Source: Variovorax gracilis (GTDB taxonomy: Bacteria > Pseudomonadota > Gammaproteobacteria > Burkholderiales > Burkholderiaceae_C). Taken from it: a stretch of 64,000 nt of DNA. Position 1 is the first letter of the stretch. Every line of letters starts with the position of its first letter. Location: NCBI RefSeq assembly GCF_030317115.1, contig NZ_JASZYF010000001.1, positions 744,001 through 808,000 of the forward strand, read 5' to 3'. This document shows, piece after piece, positions 22,459 through 31,449 of this stretch. The position numbers and the translations under genes were made by a program. Under the pieces are notes generated by a model that saw only the letters and a program-made list of their open reading frames with translations, was not told the origin of the DNA and did not search any database.

Positions 22459-22832
22459 AGAAGACGGACGCCACGGAGCCGATCGTGATCGCGGTCGATA
22501 TCGCCGACGCGGAGTTGTCGGAACGCCTGCTCGCGTCGCTGTCGGACGTGCCCGGACTGCGTGTCGCGCAACGCGGCGAGCCGGCCGATGTGGTGGTGGT
22601 TCCGGCGGATGCCTTGTCCGCCGCAGACGCCGATACGGCACTGACCCGGCGCGAGCTCGAAGTCCTGGTGTTGATGGCCGAAGGCGCATCCAACAAGGCC
22701 ATCGCGCGGCGGCTGGGCATTTCGGTGCACACCGCAAAGTTCCATGTCGGCTCCCTGCTCGACAAGCTGGATGCCACCGGCCGCACGGATGCGGTGGCGC
22801 AGGCGGTGCGGCAGGGTGTCATCCATCTTTGA
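22455..22832 (+). CDS. LuxR-type HTH regulator
   Basis: 125 residues. The C-terminal half is a GerE/LuxR helix-turn-helix (LTRRELEVLVLMAEGASNKA, GISVHTAKFHVGSLLDKL). The N-terminal 55 residues look like a shortened receiver-like fold (IVIAVDI, ADVVVVPADAL) with no phospho-acceptor Asp, so control is probably not by phosphorylation. TTG 22455 overlaps the stop of the pseudoprotease gene (4-nt overlap). Placed between an inactive and an active HtrA homologue, it may be regulated by, or regulate, this unit. Confidence 0.85.
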   Translation: MKKTDATEPIVIAVDIADAELSERLLASLSDVPGLRVAQRGEPADVVVVPADALSAADADTALTRRELEVLVLMAEGASNKAIARRLGISVHTAKFHVGSLLDKLDATGRTDAVAQAVRQGVIHL

Positions 22833-22839
22833 GAAAACC

Positions 22840-23823
22840 ATGTTCGACGATCCCGCCCCCTCTCCCTTCATCGAAGGCAGTGCGTCCGAGCAGAACCAGG
22901 ACTCACTCGTCGACGCCTATTCGCACGCGGTCGCGACGGTGGCCGACAGCGTCGGACCGGCCGTGGTGCGTGTGCAGAGCGGCACGCCCGGCCGGCGCGG
23001 CGGCCTGGGCTCGGGCGTGGTCATCGCCGGCGACGGGCTGGTGCTCACCAACAGCCACGTCGTTGGCGGCGCGCGCCGCGTGCGCATCGGGCTCGCGGAG
23101 GCCGGCGACAGGGAAGCCGAGTTGCTCGGCGATGACCCCGCCACCGATCTCGCGCTGCTGCGTGTGGAGCTTCCGCGCGGCGCGGCCACCGCCACGCTCG
23201 GCGATTCGAAGATGCTCAAGCGCGGCCACCTGGTCGTGGGCATCGGCAATCCGCTCGGCTTCGAGTCGACCATCACGGCGGGCATCGTGTCGGCGCTGGG
23301 CCGATCGTTGCGATCGCAAAGCGGGCACCTGATCGACGATGTGATCCAGACCGATGCGGCACTCAACCCGGGCAACTCGGGCGGCGCGCTCGTGGCTGCG
23401 TCCGGGCAGGTGGTGGGCATCAACACGGCCATGATCGCTGGCGCGCAAGGGCTTGCGTTCGCGGTGTCGAGCAACACGGCGCGCTTCGTGATCGGCGAGT
23501 TCATCGCGCATGGCCGGGTGCGGCGCGCGCACCTGGGCATCGCGGCGCAGACGGTGCCGCTGCCACGGCGCGTGGCGCTGGCCGTTCATTCGGGCGCCAA
23601 CGCCGTGCGTGTCGGCGAAGTGCAAGCGGGCGGCGCGGCGGACCTGGCGGGCCTGCGCGTGGGCGACATCCTCATTGCGCTGGACGACGTGGTCGTGGCG
23701 GGCGCGGACGACCTGCTGCGCCTGCTTGGCGCGGAGCGCATCGGTCGGCCTGTCGAGGTATCGCTGCTGCGCGATGGCCGTCTCGTCACGCGGACGGTGA
23801 CGGCGCAGGAACGGCCCGCCTAG
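22840..23823 (+). CDS. HtrA/DegP-like serine protease with PDZ domain, no signal peptide
   Basis: 327 residues: trypsin-like domain with complete triad His73 (LTNSHVV), Asp103 (ATDLALL) and Ser180 (NPGNSGGA), then one PDZ domain (about 235-322, AGLRVGDILIALDDVVV). Unlike DegP or DegS, the N-terminus FDDPAPSPFIEGSASEQ has neither signal peptide nor membrane anchor, so it would act in the cytosol unless exported another way. ATG 22840 follows the regulator gene by 7 bp. The last bases overlap the end of dnaE2 (convergent). Confidence 0.9.
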   Translation: MFDDPAPSPFIEGSASEQNQDSLVDAYSHAVATVADSVGPAVVRVQSGTPGRRGGLGSGVVIAGDGLVLTNSHVVGGARRVRIGLAEAGDREAELLGDDPATDLALLRVELPRGAATATLGDSKMLKRGHLVVGIGNPLGFESTITAGIVSALGRSLRSQSGHLIDDVIQTDAALNPGNSGGALVAASGQVVGINTAMIAGAQGLAFAVSSNTARFVIGEFIAHGRVRRAHLGIAAQTVPLPRRVALAVHSGANAVRVGEVQAGGAADLAGLRVGDILIALDDVVVAGADDLLRLLGAERIGRPVEVSLLRDGRLVTRTVTAQERPA

Positions 23824-26800
23824 TGAAAATCCCGGCTCTTGGTGGCCTGCGCCAAGCGCCCCAGCAGCGGTGTGAGGTCCTTGAACCCGGTCGCCACCAA
23901 GTGCCGCACCTCGCCCCCGCTGTCCACATCGCGTTGCCACGTGCCCTGCACCGCCAGCAGGGTCGACTTGAGCAGCGGTTCGCGCCAGGCCTCGATCACG
24001 TGGCTCCAGACGATCACGTTGACGTTGCCGGTCTCGTCCTCGAGCGTGACGAAGATGGTGCCCTTGGCCGTCTGCGGGCGCTGGCGCCCCCTGACCATCC
24101 CGCAGGCGCGCACCGTCTGGCCGCTGGGCAGCGAGCGCAGTTGTTCCGCGCTCATCAGATTCATGCGGGCCAGCCGCGGACGCAGCAATGCGAGGGGATG
24201 GCGGCGCAACGTGAGGCCCAGCGAGACGTAGTCGCCGAGGATCTCCTCGCCCTCGGGCGCGGCGGGCAGTTGCAACGCGGGCTCGTCGATGGGCACGCCC
24301 TTGAGCAAGGCGGGCGCTCGGCGTTGGGCGGTGGCGTCCCACACCTGCTGGCGGCGATGGCCCGAGAGCGACATCAGCGCATCGGCGGCGGCCAGCGCGG
24401 CCATGTCCTTGGCGTCGAGTTCGGCGCGCAGTGCGAGGTCTTCGGTGCTGGTGAAGGGCGCCTGCGTGCGTGCCGCAAGAAGACGGTTGGCGCCGGCCTC
24501 GCTGAGGCTTGACACCAGCCTCAGGCCGAGCCGCACGGCGGGCGGGTCCGGATTGCCCAGACGCCCGGCATGGCGCGCATCGGTGCCAGGCGGCATGCGC
24601 ATCGCATCGGGCGCACGGGCTTCGAGGCTGCTGTCGAATTCGCTCGCAGTGACGTCGACCGGCCGCACCTCGACGCCATGGCGCCGCGCGTCCTGCACGA
24701 GTTGCGAAGGGCTGTAGAAACCCATCGGCTGCGAATCGAGCAGCGCCGCCAGGAAGCAGGCAGGCTCGTGGCGCTTGAGCCAACTGCTGACGCAAACCAG
24801 CAGCGCGAAGCTCGCGGCATGGCTCTCGGGGAAGCCGTAGTCGCCGAAGCCCATCACCTGCTTGAAGATCGCTTCGGCAAAGGCGGGCTTGTACCCTTTG
24901 CGAACCATGCCGTTCACAAGCTTGTCATGGAACTTCCCGAGACCACCCTTGCGTTTCCATGCGGCCATCGCGCGGCGCAATTGATCGGCTTCGTCGGCGG
25001 TGAAATCGGCCGCGACCATGGCAATCTGCATCACCTGCTCCTGGAAGATCGGCACACCCAGGGTGCGCTCCAGCGCGGGTCGCAGTTCGTCCTTCTCGTA
25101 GTGGATGGAGAGCCCCTTGCGCACCCGCTCGCGCTGCTTGAGGTAGGGGTGCACCATGCCGCCCTGGATCGGCCCTGGACGCACGATCGCCACCTCGATC
25201 ACCAGGTCTTCGTAAGTGCGCGGCTTCAGGCGCGGCAGCATCGACATCTGCGCCCTGCTCTCGATCTGGAACACGCCAACGGTGTCGGCGTCGCAGATCA
25301 TGTCGAACACTTCCCCGTCGTCGTTGGGAATCTGATGCATCTGCAGGGTGGTTCCCCGCCAGCGGTTCATGAGTTCGAGCCCTCGGCGGATGGCACTGAG
25401 CATGCCGAGCGCGAGCACGTCGACCTTGAGCATGCCCATGGCTTCGAGGTCGTCTTTTTCCCATTGGATGACGGAGCGGTCCTTCATCGACGCCTTTTCC
25501 ACCGGCACCAGGCGCGTGAGCCGCGTATGGGTGAGCACGAAGCCGCCGACGTGCTGGCTCAGGTGGCGCGGAAACCCCTTGAGCTCGCATGTGAGGTCGA
25601 TCCACTGCTGCAGCTTGAGCGGGTCCTCGTTCACCTCCGCGCGCGCGGCCGCTGCGTTCAGTTGCTCGCCGAGCACGGTCTCGTCGAACCAGTAGTGGTC
25701 CTTGGCGAATTCGTCGATCAGCCGCGCGTCGATGCCGAGCGCCTTGCCCACGTCGCGCAGTGCGCTGCGCGATCGGTAGCAGATCACGACCGCTGCGATG
25801 GCGGCCCGCTCGCGGCCGTATTTCTCGTAGATGTACTGGATGACCTCTTCGCGCCGCTGGTGCTCGAAGTCGACGTCGATGTCGGGTGGCTCTTGGCGGT
25901 GGCGACTCAGGAAACGCTCGAACAGCAGGTGGCCCTTGTCGGGCGCGATCGCGGTGATGCCCAGGCAATAGCAGACCGCCGAGTTGGCCGAGGAGCCGCG
26001 GCCCTGGCAAAGGATCTTTTGCTTGCGGGCGAAGCGCACGATGTCCTCGACCGTGAGGAAGAACATCTCGTACTCGAGTTCGAGGATCAACTGAAGCTCG
26101 CGCTGCACCTGGCGGCAGACCTTCTCGGGGATGCCCGACGCATACCGTTCGAGCGGGTAGCGCTGGAGTGCACCCTCCCAGGTCTTGCGCACCAGCGTCT
26201 GCGCAGGCGTCTCCCCGTTTCCCACGCTTTCGAGCGGGTATTTGTAGTTGTCCCGGATCACCTCGGGATCGAAGCGGCAGCGCTCCGCCACGCGGAGCGT
26301 GTTCGCGAGCATCTCGTCGGTGTAGAGCCCGGCCAGCCGAACGCGCTGCCGCAGGTGCCGCTCGGCGTTGGACTGCAGCGCGAAGCCGCACTCGGCCACT
26401 GTCCTGCCTTCACGCACGGCGGTGAGCACGTCCTGCAACGGCTTGCGCGCGCGTGCATGCATGTGCACATCGCCGGCTGCCACGAGCGGCACGCAGGCCC
26501 GTTCGCCCGCCTCGACCAGCGTGACGAACCAGAGGTCGTCGTCGAGTTCGTTGAGCATCTCGACAGCCAGCCAGAGGTTGCCGCCGAACAGCGTCCTGGC
26601 CGCGACCAGGTCTTCGTGCAGCGTGGCTGCATCGACCGCACTGCCGATCGATCGGTCAGGCACGAACAGGATCTGGCAATGCTGCAGCGAGGCCACGTCG
26701 CTGTCTTCCCAGCTCACGCGGTATTCGCCCTTGGGCAGTTCGGTATTGCGCGCGGCGGTGATGAACTCGCACAGGTTGCCCCAGCCTTCGGTGTCGTCAG

Positions 26801-27188
26801 CGATGACGACGAGCCTGAAGCGCTCGAAGCGGAACTCGCTGCCGAACAGCAGGCGGAAGTCCGGATGGCGCGGGATCGGCGGCTCGTCAGGGTGCTCGCG
26901 CTCGTGGACATCGAGCTTCGCGGGCAGTTCACGCAGGCCGACATGCGCGCGCACCACGCCGGCCACGGAGCATTCGTCGGTGATCGCGAGGGCCGCATAA
27001 CCGAGGTGGTAGGCGCGCTCCACCAGTTCCTCGGGCGCGGACGCGCCGCGCTGGAAACTGAAGTTCGTGAGGCAATGGAGTTCCGCATAACCGGGGAGGC
27101 CGGGCACGGGCGTCGCTTGCCGCTTCGGCAACGCGTGCATCGCGGCGAGCGTGAGCGCTCGGATCTTCTTGTCGCTGAGTTCAGGCAT
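23820..27188 (-). CDS. dnaE2: Error-prone DNA polymerase III alpha subunit, DnaE2/ImuC
   Basis: About 1122 residues. N-terminal PHP domain (YAELHCLTNFSFQRGAS), then C-family polymerase core with the acidic block PPDIDVDFEHQRR (about 465-477) and ESHAASFALLVCVSSWLKRH, a helix-hairpin-helix segment and a C-terminal OB fold (VRACGMVRGRQRPQTAKGT). DnaE2 performs SOS-induced translesion synthesis with ImuA and ImuB. ATG 27188 has AGG five bases upstream and overlaps the imuB stop by 8 bp. Last gene of the LexA-controlled imuA-imuB-dnaE2 unit; it is convergent with and overlaps the HtrA gene by 4 bp. Confidence 0.97.
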   Translation of the reverse strand: MPELSDKKIRALTLAAMHALPKRQATPVPGLPGYAELHCLTNFSFQRGASAPEELVERAYHLGYAALAITDECSVAGVVRAHVGLRELPAKLDVHEREHPDEPPIPRHPDFRLLFGSEFRFERFRLVVIADDTEGWGNLCEFITAARNTELPKGEYRVSWEDSDVASLQHCQILFVPDRSIGSAVDAATLHEDLVAARTLFGGNLWLAVEMLNELDDDLWFVTLVEAGERACVPLVAAGDVHMHARARKPLQDVLTAVREGRTVAECGFALQSNAERHLRQRVRLAGLYTDEMLANTLRVAERCRFDPEVIRDNYKYPLESVGNGETPAQTLVRKTWEGALQRYPLERYASGIPEKVCRQVQRELQLILELEYEMFFLTVEDIVRFARKQKILCQGRGSSANSAVCYCLGITAIAPDKGHLLFERFLSRHRQEPPDIDVDFEHQRREEVIQYIYEKYGRERAAIAAVVICYRSRSALRDVGKALGIDARLIDEFAKDHYWFDETVLGEQLNAAAARAEVNEDPLKLQQWIDLTCELKGFPRHLSQHVGGFVLTHTRLTRLVPVEKASMKDRSVIQWEKDDLEAMGMLKVDVLALGMLSAIRRGLELMNRWRGTTLQMHQIPNDDGEVFDMICDADTVGVFQIESRAQMSMLPRLKPRTYEDLVIEVAIVRPGPIQGGMVHPYLKQRERVRKGLSIHYEKDELRPALERTLGVPIFQEQVMQIAMVAADFTADEADQLRRAMAAWKRKGGLGKFHDKLVNGMVRKGYKPAFAEAIFKQVMGFGDYGFPESHAASFALLVCVSSWLKRHEPACFLAALLDSQPMGFYSPSQLVQDARRHGVEVRPVDVTASEFDSSLEARAPDAMRMPPGTDARHAGRLGNPDPPAVRLGLRLVSSLSEAGANRLLAARTQAPFTSTEDLALRAELDAKDMAALAAADALMSLSGHRRQQVWDATAQRRAPALLKGVPIDEPALQLPAAPEGEEILGDYVSLGLTLRRHPLALLRPRLARMNLMSAEQLRSLPSGQTVRACGMVRGRQRPQTAKGTIFVTLEDETGNVNVIVWSHVIEAWREPLLKSTLLAVQGTWQRDVDSGGEVRHLVATGFKDLTPLLGRLAQATKSRDFH

Positions 27189-28524
27189 AGAGACCTTGCA
27201 GGTACCAGCGCACTTCATCCGAAGCAAAGGAGGTCGCCGGGCGCTCGCGGAAGATCCACACCAGGCCGGCTTCGGGACTCTCCGCGACGTAGTAGTCGCG
27301 CACGGCGGGCCGGCCGCCGTCTACCACCCCACCCCACCAGCCGGCCTCGATCCGCTGCGGACCGATCAATCGGCGCAGCGGCCCTCGGTAGCAGGGACGC
27401 TCCCCATCCATATCGAGCCGCAAAGGCTCGGGCAGGAGCCACGCAGGGTAGATGGCATCAGGCTGCGACGGCGATGCGGCAACCGGCTTGTCTGTCTTCA
27501 CCCGGCCTTTGCTCTGCAAGGCGGGTTGCCACGCCTGCGTGCGCTCCGGCCGGTGATCGGCTTGCGCCACGGGCACGAGCACTTGCTGCGGACCGAGCCG
27601 CGCGCTGAGCCGCTCGACCATTTCATGGAGCCTGTCGCCCTTGCGGTTGTCCTCGGGCAGGAAGCTCGCACTGGCACCAGTCCAGGGATCGGTTTCGAGC
27701 GAACGCAGCCGCAACCAGCTTGCGGGTGCGGCGAGCGTGGTGAGCGCCAGTTTCTCGGATATCAGGCGGCGCAGGTGCGCCATGTCCTGCGTGGCCTCGG
27801 CAGTGCGCACGGTGATGTGCTGGTGCGGCGGCAGGTTCACACCGTTGAGGCGCTTCAAATCGAGCGTCCATTGCAGTTCGAGCGCGCGCGCTCCGCGCTG
27901 CCGGACGCGCAGCCAGATCTGCAGCGCCGACAGCAGGCGATTGGCCGACCACATGAGCTCGGGTGCGCCTTCGGCCAGTGCTGGCAGTTCGAGCTTCTGC
28001 TCGAACACGTCGGGCAACGTGAGCCAGCGATGGCTTTCAGGCCTGAGGCCGTAGGCTGCATCGAGCGCCGTGCGCAGTTCCTTTCCGAAGCGCCGCGTGA
28101 GACCGCCGCGCGGCAGGGCAGCCACATCGCCCCAGGTACGACAGCCGAGATGCGCCAGCACGTCGAGGTGATCGCGCGCGGCACTCAGCGTGTCGAGCGG
28201 CAGGTTGGACGGCACATCGGGCGGGGGCTGTTCGCCACGCGCGAACATCCGCAGCCGCGCAAGCGCGATCAGGCACGTTGCGCCCTGCGCCTGCTGCACG
28301 CGCACAGGTGCGGGATTGAGGCTCGCGATCTGCCGCATCAGGCCCAGCCGCCCGCCCCACAGCCGCTCGCAGGCCGACACCTCGAGCAGCAGGGCCTCAT
28401 CGACCCAGGCGACGCGCGGAGTGAACTGGAGGGCCCACCACCCCAGCGCCTCGTCGGAAGGCATCGGCGGCATGGGCATATCCGTCGCCTCAGGCGGCAG
28501 CCAGCGCAACGCGATCCAGTGCAT
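27181..28524 (-). CDS. imuB: ImuB, inactive Y-family polymerase homologue
   Basis: 447 residues related to Y-family polymerases, but the N-terminal strand reads MHWIALRWLPP where active enzymes have the metal-binding Asp, so catalysis is not expected. ImuB acts as the hub of the mutasome, linking ImuA, DnaE2 and the sliding clamp; a possible clamp-binding segment is QKLELPAL (about 185). AAGGA lies seven bases before ATG 28524. It overlaps imuA by 35 bp and dnaE2 by 8 bp, indicating tight translational coupling. Confidence 0.93.
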   Translation of the reverse strand: MHWIALRWLPPEATDMPMPPMPSDEALGWWALQFTPRVAWVDEALLLEVSACERLWGGRLGLMRQIASLNPAPVRVQQAQGATCLIALARLRMFARGEQPPPDVPSNLPLDTLSAARDHLDVLAHLGCRTWGDVAALPRGGLTRRFGKELRTALDAAYGLRPESHRWLTLPDVFEQKLELPALAEGAPELMWSANRLLSALQIWLRVRQRGARALELQWTLDLKRLNGVNLPPHQHITVRTAEATQDMAHLRRLISEKLALTTLAAPASWLRLRSLETDPWTGASASFLPEDNRKGDRLHEMVERLSARLGPQQVLVPVAQADHRPERTQAWQPALQSKGRVKTDKPVAASPSQPDAIYPAWLLPEPLRLDMDGERPCYRGPLRRLIGPQRIEAGWWGGVVDGGRPAVRDYYVAESPEAGLVWIFRERPATSFASDEVRWYLQGLYA

Positions 28525-29293
28525 GTCGTTTTCCTTGGTGGAGATCGAGGCGCACTACCGTGGCTGTGTGGTTGCTGGCCTGCGGCACGCCTTCCTGCCG
28601 ATGGCGCAACTTGCGCCGGAGCCGGCTTGCCGCCAACAGCGCGGCCATGCGTTCGCTGCATGCCGGCAGTTGGATGGGCGAGGCCAAGGGCGGGCCACGG
28701 CGCTTGAGGATGTGGACGTCGAGCTGTGACCTGTCTTCCTCGCAGAGCGCCACCTGCAGGCGCAAGCGGGCCGGCGATGTGGAAGACGCCGACGCCGCGG
28801 GCCGGAGCACGAACAGCAGGGAGTCGTGCTGCGCCGCCGCGAGTTGCAGCCGCCGCAGATCGCCCACGCGCGCCTGCGGCAGCCATGCCAGCACGGCGGC
28901 CACGTCGGCACAACGCAGCGCCTGTTCGCACGCCCAGAGCCGTGCGGCGGCAGCCTCGCTGCGAATCCACAGCAAGGACTCGACCGGCAGCCCGTGCGCC
29001 GCCAGCGAGGGGCCGAAGGGTTCGTGGGGCGCACCGATCAGCGCCACCGGCCCCGTACCGCCCCGCACCGCTTGCGCCAGGGCCGGCAACAGCAGTTGCC
29101 ACGAATGCGCGTCGGGTTCGGACTGCAGCAGCTCGGTCATCGCCCCGACCGGCCAGCCGCCACCGGGCAGTTGCGCGTCGAGCGCGGCGTGGCCGCTCCC
29201 GATGATCTGCGCATCGGCCATGCCCAGCGCATCCCCGCGCCAGACCTTGTGCCGCGCGGAGGGTGAAAAGGAGTCGAAGGAAGGGAGGCCCAT
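28490..29293 (-). CDS. imuA: ImuA, RecA/SulA-like mutasome protein
   Basis: 267 residues. N-terminal KVWRGDALG then LDAQLPGGGWPVGAMTELLQ, the degenerate RecA-like pattern of ImuA, and a basic C-terminus. It binds RecA and supports ImuB/DnaE2 mutagenesis after DNA damage. First gene of the unit; ATG 29293 lies 13 bp downstream of a perfect LexA box, so SOS induction is strongly implied. Confidence 0.92.
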   Translation of the reverse strand: MGLPSFDSFSPSARHKVWRGDALGMADAQIIGSGHAALDAQLPGGGWPVGAMTELLQSEPDAHSWQLLLPALAQAVRGGTGPVALIGAPHEPFGPSLAAHGLPVESLLWIRSEAAAARLWACEQALRCADVAAVLAWLPQARVGDLRRLQLAAAQHDSLLFVLRPAASASSTSPARLRLQVALCEEDRSQLDVHILKRRGPPLASPIQLPACSERMAALLAASRLRRKLRHRQEGVPQASNHTATVVRLDLHQGKRHALDRVALAAA

Positions 29294-29306
29294 AGTGATC
29301 GGATAA

Positions 29307-29322
29307 CTGTATTTTTATACAG
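29307..29322 (-). promoter_or_regulatory. LexA (SOS) box of imuA-imuB-dnaE2
   Basis: CTGT-N8-ACAG with an AT-only centre (CTGTATTTTTATACAG), an exact match to the classical LexA operator. It ends 13 bp before the imuA start codon. On the imuA strand it contains TATAAA, so the operator probably overlaps the -10 element. Confidence 0.93.
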
Positions 29323-29430
29323 TATTTTGGGCCGGCGGCAGCGAATTTTCTTACCCCTTCGTTGCGTGTGCCTTGCAGGCAGCTTGCTCTTGTCCGAGCG
29401 AACTCCCTCAGAATTCATCAAGGACCACTC

Positions 29431-29586
29431 ATGACCCTCGCCGCGCCCCCTTACGCCAACGCCTGGGATGCGATCTCCGAGACTGATCTGCTGCGAGGCC
29501 GCGTGTCGCGCTTCTCGCTTGACGCGCTGGTCAATATCGCGACCGCCATCGGCCAACGCGTCCAGGTCGAACTCACCACCGCCTGA
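29431..29586 (+). pseudogene. Remnant of an XRE/HTH_37 antitoxin-like regulator
   Basis: 51 residues. The last 36 (SETDLLRGRVSRFSLDALVN, then IATAIGQRVQVEL) match the end of HTH_37/HigA-type regulators, namely the recognition-helix part and terminal strand; the first half of the helix-turn-helix is missing and replaced by an unrelated AAPPYANAWDAI leader. No toxin gene is adjacent. AAGGA seven bases before ATG 29431 suggests it may still be translated. It is either decay of a toxin-antitoxin gene or a real micro-regulator; decay is more likely. Confidence 0.6.
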
Positions 29587-29588
29587 TC

Positions 29589-30536
29589 ATGCGGAGCGAC
29601 CGCGCATCGCATGAAGGCCCGACCCGCAGCCAATTGCTGCGCCTGAGCGCAGCGCTTTCGCTCTCCGCCGCCTGGCCTTTCCGCGCATCCGCCCAGAATC
29701 CGGGAGCCGTCCGCATGAACACCCGCCCCATCCCCTCCACCCGCGAAGCCCTGCCTGTGGTCGGTTGCGGCACCTGGATCGGCTTCGACGTCGCGGCTGG
29801 CAGCGCGGAGTACCAGCGACTGCCGGGCGTGCTCGACGCGCTGTTCGCCTCCGGCGGCACGGTGATCGACAGCTCGCCGATGTACGGCCGCGCCGAAGCC
29901 GTGACCGGAGATCTCCTGGCGGCATCGAACCAGCGGGCCAAGGCCTTCCTCGCCACCAAGGTGTGGACCAGCGGCCGCGATGCCGGCATCGCGCAGATGG
30001 AACAGTCCTTCGCGCGCCTGCGAACCGACAGGATCGAGCTGATGCAGGTGCACAACCTCGTCGACTGGCGTACGCACCTCAAGACCTTGCGCGGCTGGAA
30101 GGACAAGGGCCGCGTGCGCTACGTCGGCATCACGCACTACACCGCCTCCGCATATGCCGAGGTCGAGGCGGCGCTGCGCGCGGAGAAGCTCGACTTCCTG
30201 CAGATCAACTACTCGTTCGACGAGCGCGAAGCGGCGCAGCGCCTGCTGCCGCTGGCGGCCGAACGCGGTGTCGCGGTCATCGTCAACATGCCCTTCGGCG
30301 GCGGCGGGCTGCTGCGCCGGCTGCGCGACAAGCCCCTGCCCGCCTGGGCCGGCGAGATCGGCTGCACGAGTTGGGCGCAGGTGCTGATCAAGTTCGTGCT
30401 CAGCCATCCCGCCGTGACTTGCACGATTCCCGGCACGAGCCGGCCCGAGCACATGGCGGACAACGCCGCGGCCGGCGCCGGCCCCGTGCCGGAGGCCGCC
30501 TTCTGGCGCCGCAAGGACGTTTCGCTGCCGCTCTAG
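29589..30536 (+). CDS. Exported aldo/keto reductase
   Basis: 315 residues. N-terminal signal-like segment (QLLRLSAALSLSAAWPF to RASAQ) followed by an AKR barrel with the full tetrad Asp94 and Tyr99 (DSSPMYG), Lys124 (ATKVW) and His155 (QVHN). The late segment KFVLSHPAVTCTIPGTSRPE is typical of the class. It is an NAD(P)H-dependent reductase of unknown substrate, predicted to be outside the cytosol, which is unusual for an NADPH enzyme unless it travels folded by the Tat route (the twin Arg is degenerate, TRSQLL). ATG 29589 begins 2 bp after the remnant's stop. Confidence 0.88.
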   Translation: MRSDRASHEGPTRSQLLRLSAALSLSAAWPFRASAQNPGAVRMNTRPIPSTREALPVVGCGTWIGFDVAAGSAEYQRLPGVLDALFASGGTVIDSSPMYGRAEAVTGDLLAASNQRAKAFLATKVWTSGRDAGIAQMEQSFARLRTDRIELMQVHNLVDWRTHLKTLRGWKDKGRVRYVGITHYTASAYAEVEAALRAEKLDFLQINYSFDEREAAQRLLPLAAERGVAVIVNMPFGGGGLLRRLRDKPLPAWAGEIGCTSWAQVLIKFVLSHPAVTCTIPGTSRPEHMADNAAAGAGPVPEAAFWRRKDVSLPL

Positions 30537-30543
30537 CGTCGAG

Positions 30544-31428
30544 TCAGGAGAGAAAGCGCAGCAGGTGCGCGTTGACTTCATCCGCGCGCTCGAACTGCAC
30601 CCAGTGCCCGGCACCGTCGATCACCACGCCCTGGCGCCGCGGATGGCCGGCGGCGAGTTGCGCGACCAGCGGGCGCGAATCGGCCGTGACGTCGTGCTCG
30701 CCCCAGAGCAGGAGCTGCGGCCCACCGATGGCATCCAGCGCCACTTGCAGGCCGCCCGCAAGCGAGATCTCCTTGCTGCGAAAGCGCGTGCCATGGCAGG
30801 AGATGTCGTGGATCGCAAAGGCCAGCGCGTCGATGGCCGCCCTGTCATGCAACATCAGCGCAGCGAGGTTGTGCAGCAGTGCCGCGCGCTCCTGGTCGCG
30901 GTCCTCGGCGGCACGCCAGTTGATCATCTCCACCGTCATGCGGCGCAAGGTCCCGTGGCCGCCGCTGCCCATCAAGGCCAGCCGGCGGATACTGCCGCGT
31001 CGCGCGCCGAACTTGGCAGCCACCAGGCCGCCGAACGAGAAGCCGCCGAGATCGATCTCGGTCCGGGCGCCGATCAGGCCGTCCAGCGTTCCGGCCAGCG
31101 CGTCGAGCAAAGGGTCCACCGCCGCCCGGTCGGACGCCGGCTTCGGCGGCGTATCGGAATCGTGGAAGCCCGGCATGTCGGGCAGCCACAGCGTGTGCGT
31201 GGCCGACAGCGCCTCGACGTTGCGCAACCAGTGCATCCAACTGCCGTGACCGCCGTGCAGCAACACCAGTGGCGGGTGCGAATCGTCGTTGCCGAAGCGG
31301 CGCCAACGGATGCGTACGCCGCCATGCTCGGCGTCGTGATGGGTGGACAGCGCATCGATGCGCGCGATCAGGCGGAGCGCGTCGGCTTCCGCCTGGGGAT
31401 CGAAGGTCGAGAAATAGGGCACCGGCAC
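30544..31428 (-). CDS. Alpha/beta hydrolase (meta-cleavage hydrolase-like)
   Basis: 294 residues with oxyanion motif LLHGGHG (57-62), nucleophile Ser131 in GGFSFGG, acid Asp246 (WGEHDVTAD) and His275 (GAGHWVQFE). The pattern is that of C-C bond hydrolases acting on ring-cleavage products, as well as other esterases, so the substrate is inferred from context only. It starts 21 bp after an extradiol dioxygenase stop, on the same strand, implying that the two enzymes act in sequence. Convergent with the aldo/keto reductase. Confidence 0.88.
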   Translation of the reverse strand: MPVPYFSTFDPQAEADALRLIARIDALSTHHDAEHGGVRIRWRRFGNDDSHPPLVLLHGGHGSWMHWLRNVEALSATHTLWLPDMPGFHDSDTPPKPASDRAAVDPLLDALAGTLDGLIGARTEIDLGGFSFGGLVAAKFGARRGSIRRLALMGSGGHGTLRRMTVEMINWRAAEDRDQERAALLHNLAALMLHDRAAIDALAFAIHDISCHGTRFRSKEISLAGGLQVALDAIGGPQLLLWGEHDVTADSRPLVAQLAAGHPRRQGVVIDGAGHWVQFERADEVNAHLLRFLS

Positions 31429-31449
31429 ATTGTGCCGCGCACCGACGCT

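Noticed and set aside
22903-24795. 630-codon minus frame spanning two genes
   Set aside because: Overlaps the antisense of the HtrA gene and an alternative frame of dnaE2; Arg-rich, no motifs.
24570-27608. 1012-codon open frame on the plus strand
   Set aside because: Antisense to dnaE2 and imuB, which have intact family motifs; the frame is open because of GC-rich codon bias and its translation has no recognisable domain.
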